A stretch of DNA of 64,000 nucleotides from Candidatus Salinicoccus stercoripullorum (GTDB lineage: Bacteria; Bacillota; Bacilli; Staphylococcales; Salinicoccaceae). A program made the translations under genes and the position numbers. The notes under the pieces were generated by a model, which worked only from the letters and a program-made list of their open reading frames with translations, searched no databases and was not told the origin of the DNA. Of the stretch, positions 17,407 through 27,466 are shown piece after piece (the first letter of the stretch is position 1; every line of letters starts with the position of its first letter). The stretch is from NCBI GenBank assembly GCA_019113295.1, contig DXHR01000034.1, forward strand, positions 62,001-126,000. Reading direction: 5' to 3'.

Positions 17407-18198
17407 CACTGCCCCCAGCGCGCCGGAATATTCGCCGTTTTCAATAATATGTGGATTAACTCCTTTGAGGCCGGCATATCGCCCTATGATTTCAGTCATC
17501 ACTCCATTGTTCAAAAGGGTGGAGCCAATGAAGACGATATCCTTCGTATCAAACCCTTCAGCCAGGCTGATACCCACTACCGTTACGGTCTCTGCAATCA
17601 GTCCGATGACTGCCTGGAGCTTATCCGCGTCGCTTAGATTAGGCAGGTCATCCATGAGTATCCGGCCGAAGTTGCTTGCTGTTATATCTCCGGGAATCGG
17701 GGTCGGACGTCCGGCATAGATGTGATGGACTTGAAGGTCGATTTTATCCCTGTTGCCCTGTGCGGCAAGGCGCACAATATCTTCATAGGAATCGACTCCT
17801 GTCAGAAGGCTGGACAGCCCGATTAGGGTCCCGCCGCCGACTCCGGAGCCGCCGACCCGCTTCTGGCCGCTTCCGTCTGCCTGGTGGAAACTTGTGCCCG
17901 TACCGACGTTCAGGTAGACGAAACGGCCAAGGGACACTCCCTGTTCTTCCATCAGTCTGGACAGACCGCGGTATGTTGCGTCGAATTCTATGGACAGCCG
18001 TGTCGGTGGTTCCAACTTCTCATCCATGTATTCTGCTTTCCCGCCGGTGAGGAATATCTCATCTTCTGTATGATCCCTGTTCAATTCTCCGATCAGTGAA
18101 TCTATTTCCGAAGACGGTCTTTTCTCAAACCGTCTTTCTCTGTCTTCAATATAGACGATCTTTAACAGCGTCCCGCCTGCATCGATTCCGATTTTCAT
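17401..18198 (-). CDS. coaW: Type II pantothenate kinase
   Basis: 265 residues. The actin-like fold starts Lys-Ile-Gly-Ile-Asp-Ala-Gly-Gly-Thr (phosphate loop 1), with Gly-Thr-Gly-Thr-Ser in the centre. A Gly-Gly-Gly-Thr-Leu-Ile-Gly-Leu segment lies next to the catalytic region. This is the staphylococcal CoaW type, which makes 4'-phosphopantothenate for CoA and is not feedback-inhibited by CoA. GGAGG at 6-nt spacing fixes the ATG at 18198. Terminator upstream separates it from the BCCT gene. Confidence 0.92.
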   Translation of the reverse strand: MKIGIDAGGTLLKIVYIEDRERRFEKRPSSEIDSLIGELNRDHTEDEIFLTGGKAEYMDEKLEPPTRLSIEFDATYRGLSRLMEEQGVSLGRFVYLNVGTGTSFHQADGSGQKRVGGSGVGGGTLIGLSSLLTGVDSYEDIVRLAAQGNRDKIDLQVHHIYAGRPTPIPGDITASNFGRILMDDLPNLSDADKLQAVIGLIAETVTVVGISLAEGFDTKDIVFIGSTLLNNGVMTEIIGRYAGLKGVNPHIIENGEYSGALGAVL

Positions 18199-18216
18199 AG
18201 TCAGCCTCCAACAAAA

Positions 18217-18255
18217 AAGAATGTCATTGGCTTTTATTATACCAATGACATTCTT
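18217..18255 (-). terminator. Terminator of the BCCT transporter gene
   Basis: A perfect 14-bp stem (18217-18230 and 18242-18255) with an 11-nt loop is followed by T-runs on both strands. It ends 18 nt past the BCCT stop codon and 19 nt before the coaW start. Confidence 0.85.
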
Positions 18256-18272
18256 CTTTTTTAATATTAACA

Positions 18273-19856
18273 TCATGCATTTTTCTTTTTTTTCTGTCTG
18301 CGCTTCATAGAGTCATTCGGCTCGCGTCTCAGAGACTTGGAGACGGCGACGATCATGAGGATCAGGATGATGCCAAATGGCAGGCCGGCAAGCAGTGAAG
18401 CTGCCTGGAGGCTGGTAAGCCCGCCTGCAATGATCAGAGTGACAGTGAGCAGTCCGAGCAGCACACCCCAGATGATTTTGAGGCGCATCTCAGGATTTTC
18501 AGTGTTCCCCGAGGTCATGCCGGCCACGATGAAGGTCGCAGAGTCGGCTGAGGTCACCAGGAAAGTGAAAATCAGCAGTATCGCAAATGACGAGAACAGT
18601 GCTGTCATCGGCAGCTGGTCGAACAGTGCGAACAGTGCGGCGGTATCATCATCCAATACGATTTCCCCGATGTTCGTACCATTGAAAAGGTCGGAATAAA
18701 GTGCCGTACCGCCGAGTGCACCAATCCACAGGAACGACAGTATCGGTGGCACGATGAGTATCCCGAGAACATATTCCCGGATGGTCCTTCCCTTCGAAAC
18801 ACGTGCCACGAAAGAGCCGATGAAAGGACTCCATGCGATTACCCATGCCCAGTAGAATATAGTCCATTCCTGAACCCAAACCTCACCGGAATAAGGCTGC
18901 ATCCTCAATGAATAGCCGACATAGTTTGAAAGATAGTCACCAAGTCCCACAATGATGCTCTCCATAATAAAAGTAAAAGGACCGACTGCCATTACGAAAA
19001 TTGTGATGACTGCAGCGAGAATCATATTCAGGTTACTCAGCCATTTGATGCCCCTCTTCAGACCGGTCGTCGTAGAGAGGATGAAAAGCCCTGTCATGAC
19101 AGCTGTAAGTATGATTTGTGTCAAGGCGCCGGATGGGATGCCGAATGCAATATTCAGCCCGCCATCCATCTGCATGATGCCGAGACCGACAGAAGTGGCC
19201 ATGCCGGTCACAGTCGCAATCACAGCAAGGATATCTATCGCTTTTCGCGCTTTCTGATTATAATCAGTCCCAAAAAGCGGTTCAAGAGAAGTTGAAACGA
19301 GTCCGTTTTTCTGTTTCCGGTACTGTGAATAGCCGATGGCGAGTCCCGCAACACCGAATATGGACCATTGGGAAATGCCCCAGTGGAAGAAGGAGTACCC
19401 CATCGCTATTTTGGCGGCACCTTCATCTTCGACAGGACCGCCTGTAAATGGTGATATCATGTAATGGCTCATCGGTTCAGCTACACCGAAGAACACGAGT
19501 CCGACACCAAGTCCTGCTGAGAACAGCATTCCTATCCATGAGCGGAAGGAGAATTCCGGCTGCGAGCGGTCGCCGCCCAGCTTGACACGGCCGTAAGGTG
19601 AAAGTGCCAGGAAAATCAGGAATACACCAAAACCGAAGACTGCAATCATGAAGAACCAGCTGAAGTAGTTTGAAATCCACCCGTACACCGACTCTGATGC
19701 CACCTGGAACCTGGCTGGTATCAGTATCGCGACGATTGCTGCAACTAGAATGATGCTGGATGATGTCCAGAAGACAATACCAAGCTTGGATTTCACCTTC
19801 TCAGGCATCTTAGGTACTTCATCGTCCGAGTTTTTGTTTAAATTGTCATTGTCCAA
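18273..19856 (-). CDS. BCCT-family glycine betaine/choline-type transporter
   Basis: 527 residues with about twelve helices and charged tails. The family signature Trp-Ala-Trp-Val-Ile-Ala-Trp-Ser-Pro-Phe-Ile-Gly lies in helix 8, and Gly-Leu-Gly-Val-Gly-Leu-Val-Phe-Phe-Gly in helix 3 (the Gly-x-Gly sodium-coupled type). BCCT carriers take up betaine, choline or carnitine as osmoprotectants, fitting a halotolerant host. The TTG at 19856 is favoured because AGGGGGAG lies just upstream; the frame extends to 19880. The tail Lys-Arg-Arg-Gln-Lys-Lys-Lys-Lys-Asn is strongly basic. Confidence 0.86.
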   Translation of the reverse strand: MDNDNLNKNSDDEVPKMPEKVKSKLGIVFWTSSSIILVAAIVAILIPARFQVASESVYGWISNYFSWFFMIAVFGFGVFLIFLALSPYGRVKLGGDRSQPEFSFRSWIGMLFSAGLGVGLVFFGVAEPMSHYMISPFTGGPVEDEGAAKIAMGYSFFHWGISQWSIFGVAGLAIGYSQYRKQKNGLVSTSLEPLFGTDYNQKARKAIDILAVIATVTGMATSVGLGIMQMDGGLNIAFGIPSGALTQIILTAVMTGLFILSTTTGLKRGIKWLSNLNMILAAVITIFVMAVGPFTFIMESIIVGLGDYLSNYVGYSLRMQPYSGEVWVQEWTIFYWAWVIAWSPFIGSFVARVSKGRTIREYVLGILIVPPILSFLWIGALGGTALYSDLFNGTNIGEIVLDDDTAALFALFDQLPMTALFSSFAILLIFTFLVTSADSATFIVAGMTSGNTENPEMRLKIIWGVLLGLLTVTLIIAGGLTSLQAASLLAGLPFGIILILMIVAVSKSLRREPNDSMKRRQKKKKNA

Positions 19857-19943
19857 AATTTCTCCCCCTAAATTTCGCAAATTCTTTTTGCTCTACCCCC
19901 AACTACTGTATAATAAACGCAATAAATCACGTTTTTAATCTGG

Positions 19944-19973
19944 GTGACAATTATATCTTTATAAGGGTATAGT
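19944..19973 (+). promoter_or_regulatory. Probable promoter of the double-GNAT gene
   Basis: GTGACA (19944-19949), an 18-nt spacer and TATAGT (19968-19973) each match the sigma-A consensus at five of six positions, 46 nt before the start codon. Confidence 0.55.
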
Positions 19974-20019
19974 TAGTATCATAACAAAATGATAAAACTT
20001 GTCAAAAAGGGGTTTCAAT

Positions 20020-20859
20020 ATGAATGACATCACAATTCGCGAGTACAGAGAAGAGGACAGGGGAAGTCTTGAAACATTTCAACTGAGTGAGAAGCAGCAG
20101 GTCTATTCCAGCCTGCCGAAGGACGTGCTGGAAGATGCAGTCAATGACCCGGACCGTACGGCATGCGTTGTGGAAAACGGGGAAGGGGAGATTGTAGGGT
20201 TTTTCGTACTTCACAAATACTATCAGCACGAAGGATATGATACACCGCATGAAGTCGTATACATCAGGTCTTTATCCATCAATGAGAAACTGCAGGGGAG
20301 AGGATACGGTACTAAAGTTGCCATGGCACTGCCGCAGTATGTCCAGGAAAAATATACATCGCTTGATCATCTCTACCTGGTGGTGGATGCAGAGAATCAG
20401 GGGGCGTGGAATCTGTATGAACGCGCCGGCTTCATGCATACTGCAACTAAAGAGGACGGGCCGATCGGCAAGGAGCGCCTTTATTACCTGGATCTGGATC
20501 AGAAATATGTACATAATGTAAAGCTTGAGCTCGATGAGTCTGTGAATCTGCCTGATGTCAGGGTGGATATCATTTTGAATAAAAAAGAAAAAGTGGGTTA
20601 TATAGAGGGGGAAGTGGATAAAGAAGTACTGAGGATCATTCATCTTTATACGGAGACGCCAGAGCGTAACCGTGGTATTGCTTCCACTGCGCTGCGTCAG
20701 CTGGGGACATTTCTCAGGAGGAATATGCCGGACATCCGTGAACTGACTGTAAGCATGGATGATGCGGCAGAAAAAATAAGATTGTTTGAACGGGTTGCTT
20801 TTGTTAAATTTGATGAAGATGAAAATGTGAAGCTTTACAAGAAATATATAAACTATTAA
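20020..20859 (+). CDS. Protein with two tandem GNAT acetyltransferase-like domains
   Basis: 279 residues. Residues 4-165 form a complete GNAT unit with the acetyl-CoA loop in Arg-Gly-Arg-Gly-Tyr-Gly-Thr style (Leu-Gln-Gly-Arg-Gly-Tyr-Gly-Thr). Residues about 170-279 are a second, shorter GNAT-like unit with Pro-Glu-Arg-Asn-Arg-Gly-Ile-Ala. AAAAGGGG precedes the ATG at 20020. The second copy is more divergent. Substrate unknown. It lies just upstream of rpoE with no clear terminator between. Confidence 0.75.
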   Translation: MNDITIREYREEDRGSLETFQLSEKQQVYSSLPKDVLEDAVNDPDRTACVVENGEGEIVGFFVLHKYYQHEGYDTPHEVVYIRSLSINEKLQGRGYGTKVAMALPQYVQEKYTSLDHLYLVVDAENQGAWNLYERAGFMHTATKEDGPIGKERLYYLDLDQKYVHNVKLELDESVNLPDVRVDIILNKKEKVGYIEGEVDKEVLRIIHLYTETPERNRGIASTALRQLGTFLRRNMPDIRELTVSMDDAAEKIRLFERVAFVKFDEDENVKLYKKYINY

Positions 20860-20932
20860 ATTAGTGCTTGATTCATACGATGTTTAACTGTATGATGTTT
20901 TTTGATATTCCAGACTTGAAAGGATGAATTGG

Positions 20933-21463
20933 ATGCGACTGGATGAATACACGAAGGAAATGATGGATGAGAATTCTTTCATCGACATGTCCCATATTTA
21001 TTTAGAGGATGAAGGCAGGGAAAAGAATCTCTACGATATTATTGATAAGTTCAAGAAGGTGGGCGGTTATACAGATGAGGAAATCGAGAACCGTGTACTT
21101 CAATTCTATACAGATCTGAACACCGACGGACGATTCCTGAGCACAGGAGAAGGTGTGTGGGGACTCCGGGACTGGTATTCTGTCGATGACATTTCAGACA
21201 AGATTGCACCGACGATCCACAAGATTGAGCTTGCTGTCGACGATGAGGATCCTGTAGTTTATGACGAAGAGGATGATGCATTCGATCAGGATAAAGAGCT
21301 GGTCGAGGATGATACGGAGAATATTGATTCACCGATCAATGAGAATGAGGTCGAGACTGAAGAAGATCTGGACGATGCGCTTGATGAATCAATCGATGAC
21401 AATATCGAATACGATGATTCTGATGAGCTGGAAGACAGCTACGAAGACGAATCAGACCTCTAA
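20933..21463 (+). CDS. rpoE: RNA polymerase delta subunit
   Basis: 176 residues. The N-terminal HARE-HTH domain (about 1-95) includes [19 protein letters not shown] and [10 protein letters not shown]. The C-terminal half is an Asp/Glu-rich unstructured tail. Delta stimulates RNA polymerase recycling in Firmicutes. The ATG at 20933 aligns with other RpoE N-termini (Met-Arg-Leu-Asp-Glu-Tyr) and has AAAGG at better spacing than the ATG at 20924. pyrG follows, the standard order. Confidence 0.95.
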   Translation: MRLDEYTKEMMDENSFIDMSHIYLEDEGREKNLYDIIDKFKKVGGYTDEEIENRVLQFYTDLNTDGRFLSTGEGVWGLRDWYSVDDISDKIAPTIHKIELAVDDEDPVVYDEEDDAFDQDKELVEDDTENIDSPINENEVETEEDLDDALDESIDDNIEYDDSDELEDSYEDESDL

Positions 21464-21477
21464 AGCAGAGTTTCCAG

Positions 21478-23196
<1,719 letters not shown>

Positions 23197-23212
23197 AATA
23201 TATTATAGCTGA

Positions 23213-23243
23213 CCCCGCGGCCGGAATGGCTGCGGGGCTTTTT
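23213..23243 (+). terminator. pyrG terminator
   Basis: CCCCGCGGCC (23213-23222) pairs with the segment 23228-23237 around GGAAT, with one G-T pair, followed by five Ts. Confidence 0.88.
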
Positions 23244-23296
23244 CTGAGTGGATTGACGCTGCCTTATTATCGATTTCAGAAGGGTAACAGGAGGGT

Positions 23297-23618
23297 TCGC
23301 ATCATCGCACAAAAATCATTGATGCGATGATAGCCGTCTCACCTCCGCGGAATAAAAGCAATGATGTGAAATCAGCTTCTCACATTAATGTACGGCATTC
23401 ATTAAGGTGAGGCACGCCGTCTCACCTTATCGAAAACGGATCGTTGGCGTAAGAAACGCTTCTCACATCAATGATCGTAAAACGGTAAGGTGAGGCCATA
23501 CCTCTCGCATCAATGGAATCATTTCATTGATGCGTAAAGGCATTCTCACATTAATGAAAACAAGTCATTGATGCGAGCTGCATCTCCTCGCCTCAATGAA
23601 TGGCGGCCATTGAGGTGC
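23297..23618. repeat. Array of about seven diverged palindromes between convergent pyrG and ywjG
   Basis: The non-coding stretch 23244-23634 is filled with inverted repeats whose arms are variants of CTCRCMTYAATG and its complement. Clear units are 23301-23309/23323-23331, 23379-23390/23400-23411 (one mismatch) and 23421-23432/23483-23494 (12 bp, one G-T, with a second dyad nested inside). Others are 23506-23515/23525-23534 (perfect 10 bp), 23545-23557/23565-23577 and 23589-23598/23608-23617. A weaker unit is near 23337-23367. Arms differ between units but stay complementary within each. No open frame or known RNA family is seen. Confidence 0.8.
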
Positions 23619-23634
23619 AAATACTCCCGCATAC

Positions 23635-23661
23635 AAAAACCGGAACGGTTTCCCGTCCCGG
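23635..23661 (-). terminator. ywjG terminator
   Basis: On the minus strand segments 23661-23653 and 23648-23640 pair with one mismatch around a GAAA loop, followed by five Ts (23639-23635). Confidence 0.8.
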
Positions 23662-23664
23662 CAT

Positions 23665-24177
23665 TCAGTAGTCTTCGTTTGTCATCTCATCTATAAGTAC
23701 ATACAGATGATCATAGATATAAAGGAAGGCACTCATGTATGGATTTACGATCTTATCGAAGTTCGGTGTCGGAATGAGGGGGCGGGGTGATGACAGATCA
23801 ATATAATGATGGATCTGATTCATCCTTTCAGATTCATGCTTGTTGAAGTTGGAAACGAGGACGAATTCGACACCTGCGGTTTCGAGTGATTCGGTAAATG
23901 CTTTGACTTCTTCGTCGAACACGCCGGCAGCAACGAGTACGCGGTCCGGTGTCGCGACCTGGGAGACATCCTTGAGCTGCTTTGCTTTCGCAAGGGACAG
24001 TGTGCCTTCAATCAGAAAGTTTTCCATTCCCGCAATATCGTGGAATGTTTTTATAAATATTTCACCTTCGGAGTGGACGGCCTGGGCGAGGAGCCTTGCA
24101 GCCATCTCTATTTCCTCTGACTGGGCATCGATATGGTTATAAATATTCACGAGCTGAGTCTGTAAAATCTTATCCAT
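23665..24177 (-). CDS. ywjG: DUF2529 family protein (YwjG)
   Basis: 170 residues, a SIS/phosphosugar-isomerase-like fold of unknown function. The family is recognised from its position between pyrG and fbaA, as in Bacillus, and from segments such as Ala-Ala-Gly-Val-Phe-Asp-Glu-Glu and Ser-Ser-Pro-Arg-Pro-Leu-Ile-Pro-Thr-Pro. Here it is on the minus strand, convergent with pyrG. The ATG at 24177 follows GGAGAG; the frame extends to 24195. Confidence 0.8.
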   Translation of the reverse strand: MDKILQTQLVNIYNHIDAQSEEIEMAARLLAQAVHSEGEIFIKTFHDIAGMENFLIEGTLSLAKAKQLKDVSQVATPDRVLVAAGVFDEEVKAFTESLETAGVEFVLVSNFNKHESERMNQIHHYIDLSSPRPLIPTPNFDKIVNPYMSAFLYIYDHLYVLIDEMTNEDY

Positions 24178-24224
24178 GGCGCTCTCTCCGTTCATTTTAA
24201 TAGTACAGCAATATTACCAAAGGA

Positions 24225-24254
24225 TTGCTAATAATTAAATGCTTTTGCTATAAT
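24225..24254 (+). promoter_or_regulatory. fbaA promoter
   Basis: TTGCTA (24225-24230), an 18-nt spacer and a perfect TATAAT (24249-24254) lie about 40 nt before the start codon. Confidence 0.7.
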
Positions 24255-24290
24255 CAATAGGAAGTAACGAATTTTAGGAGGAAATTTATA

Positions 24291-25148
24291 ATGCCTTTGG
24301 TATCAATGAAAGATATGCTCAATAAAGCAAGGAAGGAAGGTTATGCTGTCGGACAGTATAATGTGAACAACCTTGAATTCGCCCAGGGTATCCTGATGGC
24401 GACACAGGAAGAGAATGCCCCGGTCATCCTTGGTGTATCCGAGGGTGCAGCAAGATACATGAGTGGTATGAAAACAGTTGTCAAAATGATTGAAGCTCTG
24501 ATTGAAGATCTTGACATCACAGTGCCGGTGGCGATCCACCTTGACCACGGCTCCAGTTATGAGAAGTGTGTCGAAGCGATTGAAGCGGGATTCACTTCCG
24601 TCATGATCGATGCTTCACACGGTCCTTTTGAGGAGAACATCGCAACGACTAAAAAAGTTGTTGAATACGCACATCCTAAAGGTGTTTCCGTTGAAGCGGA
24701 ACTGGGTGTTGTCGGCGGCCAGGAGGACGACGTAGTCGCAGATGGCGTCATCTATGCTGATCCTGAAGAATGCCGTGAACTCGTGGAACGTACAGGCATC
24801 GACTGCCTGGCGCCTGCGCTTGGCTCAGTGCACGGGCCTTACAAAGGTGAACCGAACCTTGGATTCAAAGAAATGGAAGAGATCGGCAACCAGTCCGACA
24901 TCCCATTGGTTCTCCACGGGGGAACAGGTATTCCGACCCATGATATCCAAAAGGCGATTTCCTACGGGACTGCGAAAATCAACGTCAACACTGAAAATCA
25001 GATTGCTTCTGCAAAAGCTGTAAGAGACACTCTGAACAATGATTCCGGGGTTTATGACCCACGTAAATACCTGGGGCCTGCACGTGAAGCTGTCAAAGCG
25101 ACTGTACAGGGTAAAATCAAAGAATTCGGTACTTCAAACAAGGCATGA
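24291..25148 (+). CDS. fbaA: Class II fructose-bisphosphate aldolase
   Basis: 285 residues. Zinc and substrate motifs seen are Ile-His-Leu-Asp-His-Gly, His-Gly-Gly-Thr-Gly-Ile and Lys-Ile-Asn-Val-Asn-Thr-Glu. It cleaves fructose 1,6-bisphosphate to the two triose phosphates in glycolysis. AGGAGG is 8 nt upstream of the ATG. It has its own promoter and terminator, so it is a single-gene unit. Confidence 0.96.
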   Translation: MPLVSMKDMLNKARKEGYAVGQYNVNNLEFAQGILMATQEENAPVILGVSEGAARYMSGMKTVVKMIEALIEDLDITVPVAIHLDHGSSYEKCVEAIEAGFTSVMIDASHGPFEENIATTKKVVEYAHPKGVSVEAELGVVGGQEDDVVADGVIYADPEECRELVERTGIDCLAPALGSVHGPYKGEPNLGFKEMEEIGNQSDIPLVLHGGTGIPTHDIQKAISYGTAKINVNTENQIASAKAVRDTLNNDSGVYDPRKYLGPAREAVKATVQGKIKEFGTSNKA

Positions 25149-25162
25149 TTTTCTGCCGGTTA

Positions 25163-25192
25163 AGAGCCTGTCCCCGGGGACAGGCTCTTTTT
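25163..25192 (+). terminator. fbaA terminator
   Basis: A 26-nt perfect palindrome (25163-25188) with the centre CCCC/GGGG ends in TCTTTTTT. In RNA the innermost bases form the loop. Confidence 0.9.
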
Positions 25193-25266
25193 TACTGCCC
25201 CGGCCATCTAAAAGTGCCGTCATCAGGCATGGGAAACGGATACACGGAAGTAAGCCGTCAAATTCG

Positions 25267-25296
25267 TTGCCCATTCCATCCCAACTACTTTATAAT
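25267..25296 (+). promoter_or_regulatory. Transaldolase promoter
   Basis: TTGCCC (25267-25272), an 18-nt spacer and TATAAT (25291-25296) lie 34 nt before the start codon. Confidence 0.65.
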
Positions 25297-25330
25297 AGAA
25301 TGACCAATAAATTTCGGAGGTGCCCGTTTA

Positions 25331-25981
25331 ATGAAATATTTTATTGATACAGCGAATATGGATGAAATCAAAGAAATAAATGATTGGGGTGTACTGGCAG
25401 GTGTCACGACCAACCCTTCCCTCGTAGCCAAGGAGAAAGGAATCTCGTTCCATGACCGTCTCGTTGAAATATGCGAGCTTGTCGGCGGACCGGTCAGCGG
25501 GGAGGTCATCGCACTCGATGCGGAAGGCATGATTTCTGAAGGACGGGAGCTTGCCAGGCTTCATCAGCATATTGTTGTGAAGATTCCTATGACTGCAGAG
25601 GGCATGAAAGCTGTCAAAGTGCTTGCATCAGAGGGTATAAAAACGAACGTCACGCTTGTTTTCAACACGGTTCAGGCACTGACTGCAGCACGTGCCGGTG
25701 CGACTTATGTATCACCTTTCATCGGCCGGCTGGACGACATCGGACTGGAAGGACTGGACCTGATTGAAGATATCCATTACATTTTCACGGTTCACGAAAT
25801 AGATACAGAAATCATTGCGGCATCGATCAGGGATGAAGGCCATGTTCACGGTGCTGCGCTGCGCGGCGCGGACATTGCGACAATTCCGTATAAAGTGCTG
25901 AAGAAACTCACAAGGCACCCGCTTACAGATAAAGGGATCGACCAGTTCCTAAACGACTGGAACAGCATCAAGGACCAATAG
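25331..25981 (+). CDS. tal: Transaldolase, short (FSA/TalC-like) type
   Basis: 216 residues. The Schiff-base Lys84 is in Val-Lys-Ile-Pro-Met-Thr, preceded by Thr-Thr-Asn-Pro-Ser at 26-30. Short transaldolases move a dihydroxyacetone unit in the pentose phosphate pathway. The position between fbaA and murZ is the same as ywjH in Bacillus. CGGAGG precedes the ATG. Confidence 0.93.
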   Translation: MKYFIDTANMDEIKEINDWGVLAGVTTNPSLVAKEKGISFHDRLVEICELVGGPVSGEVIALDAEGMISEGRELARLHQHIVVKIPMTAEGMKAVKVLASEGIKTNVTLVFNTVQALTAARAGATYVSPFIGRLDDIGLEGLDLIEDIHYIFTVHEIDTEIIAASIRDEGHVHGAALRGADIATIPYKVLKKLTRHPLTDKGIDQFLNDWNSIKDQ

Positions 25982-26009
25982 ACGGGTCTACCGTATAAGG
26001 AGAAGGATT

Positions 26010-27278
26010 ATGGGTAAAGAAGTGATAAAAGTCAGAGGAGGCAGAACGCTCTCCGGCGAAGTCGAAATCAGCGGCGCGAAGAACAGTGCAGTAGCACTCA
26101 TTCCTGCTTCACTGATGGCTGAAAAAGGAGAGGTGGTCCTGGAGGGGCTTCCGGAAATCTCGGATGTCGAGACATTGATGAGCCTTTTGAATGACCTCAA
26201 TATAAAAACGGATCTTGAGGGTACTGTACTGAAAATCAATGCTGAAGAGGCTGAGAACATGCCTCTGCCGAACACGAAGGTGCAGTCATTGCGTGCATCC
26301 TATTATATGATGGGGGCAATGCTCGCGCGCTTCAAGAAATGTGTGATCGGCCTGCCGGGAGGGTGTCCGCTCGGCCCGCGCCCGATCGACCAGCATATTA
26401 AAGGGTTCGAAGCACTCGGCGCCAAAGTGACCAATGAGCATGGGGCGATGTATCTGGTGGCTGAAGAACTGAAGGGTGCTAAGATTTTCTTCGATGTGGT
26501 GTCCGTTGGTGCAACAATCAATCTGATGATTGCGGCCAGCTGTGCCAAAGGGCGTACGGTCCTTGAAAACGTGGCGAAAGAACCTGAAATCGTGGATGTC
26601 GCCTCCCTGCTCAACAATATGGGGGCGGACGTACGCGGAGCGGGTACGGACACGATCAAGATCACCGGTGTTGAAAAACTGCATGGCACTACACATAATA
26701 TTATCCCCGACAGGATCGAAGCCGGCACTTATATGATCGCCGGTGCAGCTGCAGGGGACAACTTCACTGTCCGCAATATCATTCCGACCCATATGGAGTC
26801 ACTGACTGCAAAACTCGAGGAACTCGGTGTCAAGATTGAACTCGGTGATGATTATGCGACGATTACAAAACCGGATGAATACAGGCCGGTATCAGTAAAG
26901 ACCCAGGTCTACCCGGGGTTTGCCACAGACCTGCAGCAGCCGCTCACCCCATTGTTGTTCAAAGCGGATGGCGTGAGCAAAATAACAGAAACGATCTACC
27001 CGGCGAGATTCCGGCATGTCGATGAATTGAACCGGATGGACGGCAAAATTGAGCAGAAGGGCGGTTCGGCGCTCATCTATCCGTCAGAGCTCAAAGGTGC
27101 AGATGTCTACGCAAGCGACCTGAGGGCGGGGGCCTGTCTCCTCATCTCAGGACTGCTCGCCGACGGAATCACTACGATCCACAACGTCAGCCACATCGAC
27201 CGCGGCTATACTGACATCGTTAAAAAACTGGATACACTCGGTGCCGATATATGGCGCGAGGAAATCTCCGGGGAATGA
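26010..27278 (+). CDS. murZ: UDP-GlcNAc 1-carboxyvinyltransferase MurZ (second MurA)
   Basis: 422 residues, EPSP-synthase fold. The fosfomycin-target Cys119 is in Gly-Gly-Cys-Pro-Leu-Gly-Pro-Arg-Pro. It transfers enolpyruvate to UDP-GlcNAc, the first committed step of peptidoglycan. The fba-tal-murZ-rho position marks it as the MurZ/MurAB paralogue; the other copy is at 44037-45332. A GGAGAAGG site precedes the ATG. Confidence 0.93.
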   Translation: MGKEVIKVRGGRTLSGEVEISGAKNSAVALIPASLMAEKGEVVLEGLPEISDVETLMSLLNDLNIKTDLEGTVLKINAEEAENMPLPNTKVQSLRASYYMMGAMLARFKKCVIGLPGGCPLGPRPIDQHIKGFEALGAKVTNEHGAMYLVAEELKGAKIFFDVVSVGATINLMIAASCAKGRTVLENVAKEPEIVDVASLLNNMGADVRGAGTDTIKITGVEKLHGTTHNIIPDRIEAGTYMIAGAAAGDNFTVRNIIPTHMESLTAKLEELGVKIELGDDYATITKPDEYRPVSVKTQVYPGFATDLQQPLTPLLFKADGVSKITETIYPARFRHVDELNRMDGKIEQKGGSALIYPSELKGADVYASDLRAGACLLISGLLADGITTIHNVSHIDRGYTDIVKKLDTLGADIWREEISGE

Positions 27279-27288
27279 TCGTGAACAG

Positions 27289-27317
27289 CCGGCTCACCTT
27301 AGATGAGCCGGTATTTT
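27289..27317 (+). terminator. murZ terminator
   Basis: CCGGCTCA (27289-27296) pairs with TGAGCCGG (27304-27311) around a 7-nt loop, then TATTTTTT. Confidence 0.88.
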
Positions 27318-27466
27318 TTGTATAATTTTTGTCCATCCCCGCGGCTTCTTTCATTTTAAATGTTTATAGTGTAGAATATGAAATTGTTAAAAACTCAAAA
27401 GTTTCCACTTGTTTAAAACCTCTGGATTATCCGAGGGTCCCTACTATATGAAAGTGAAGTGAATTT

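Noticed and set aside
19965..19970. GGGTAT resembling a sigma-B -10 element
   Set aside because: No GTTTAA-like -35 at 12-15 nt upstream; the overlapping sigma-A match is better.
23297..23618. CRISPR-like appearance of the repeat array
   Set aside because: Units are inverted, vary in sequence and spacing, and there is no constant direct repeat with spacers and no cas gene.
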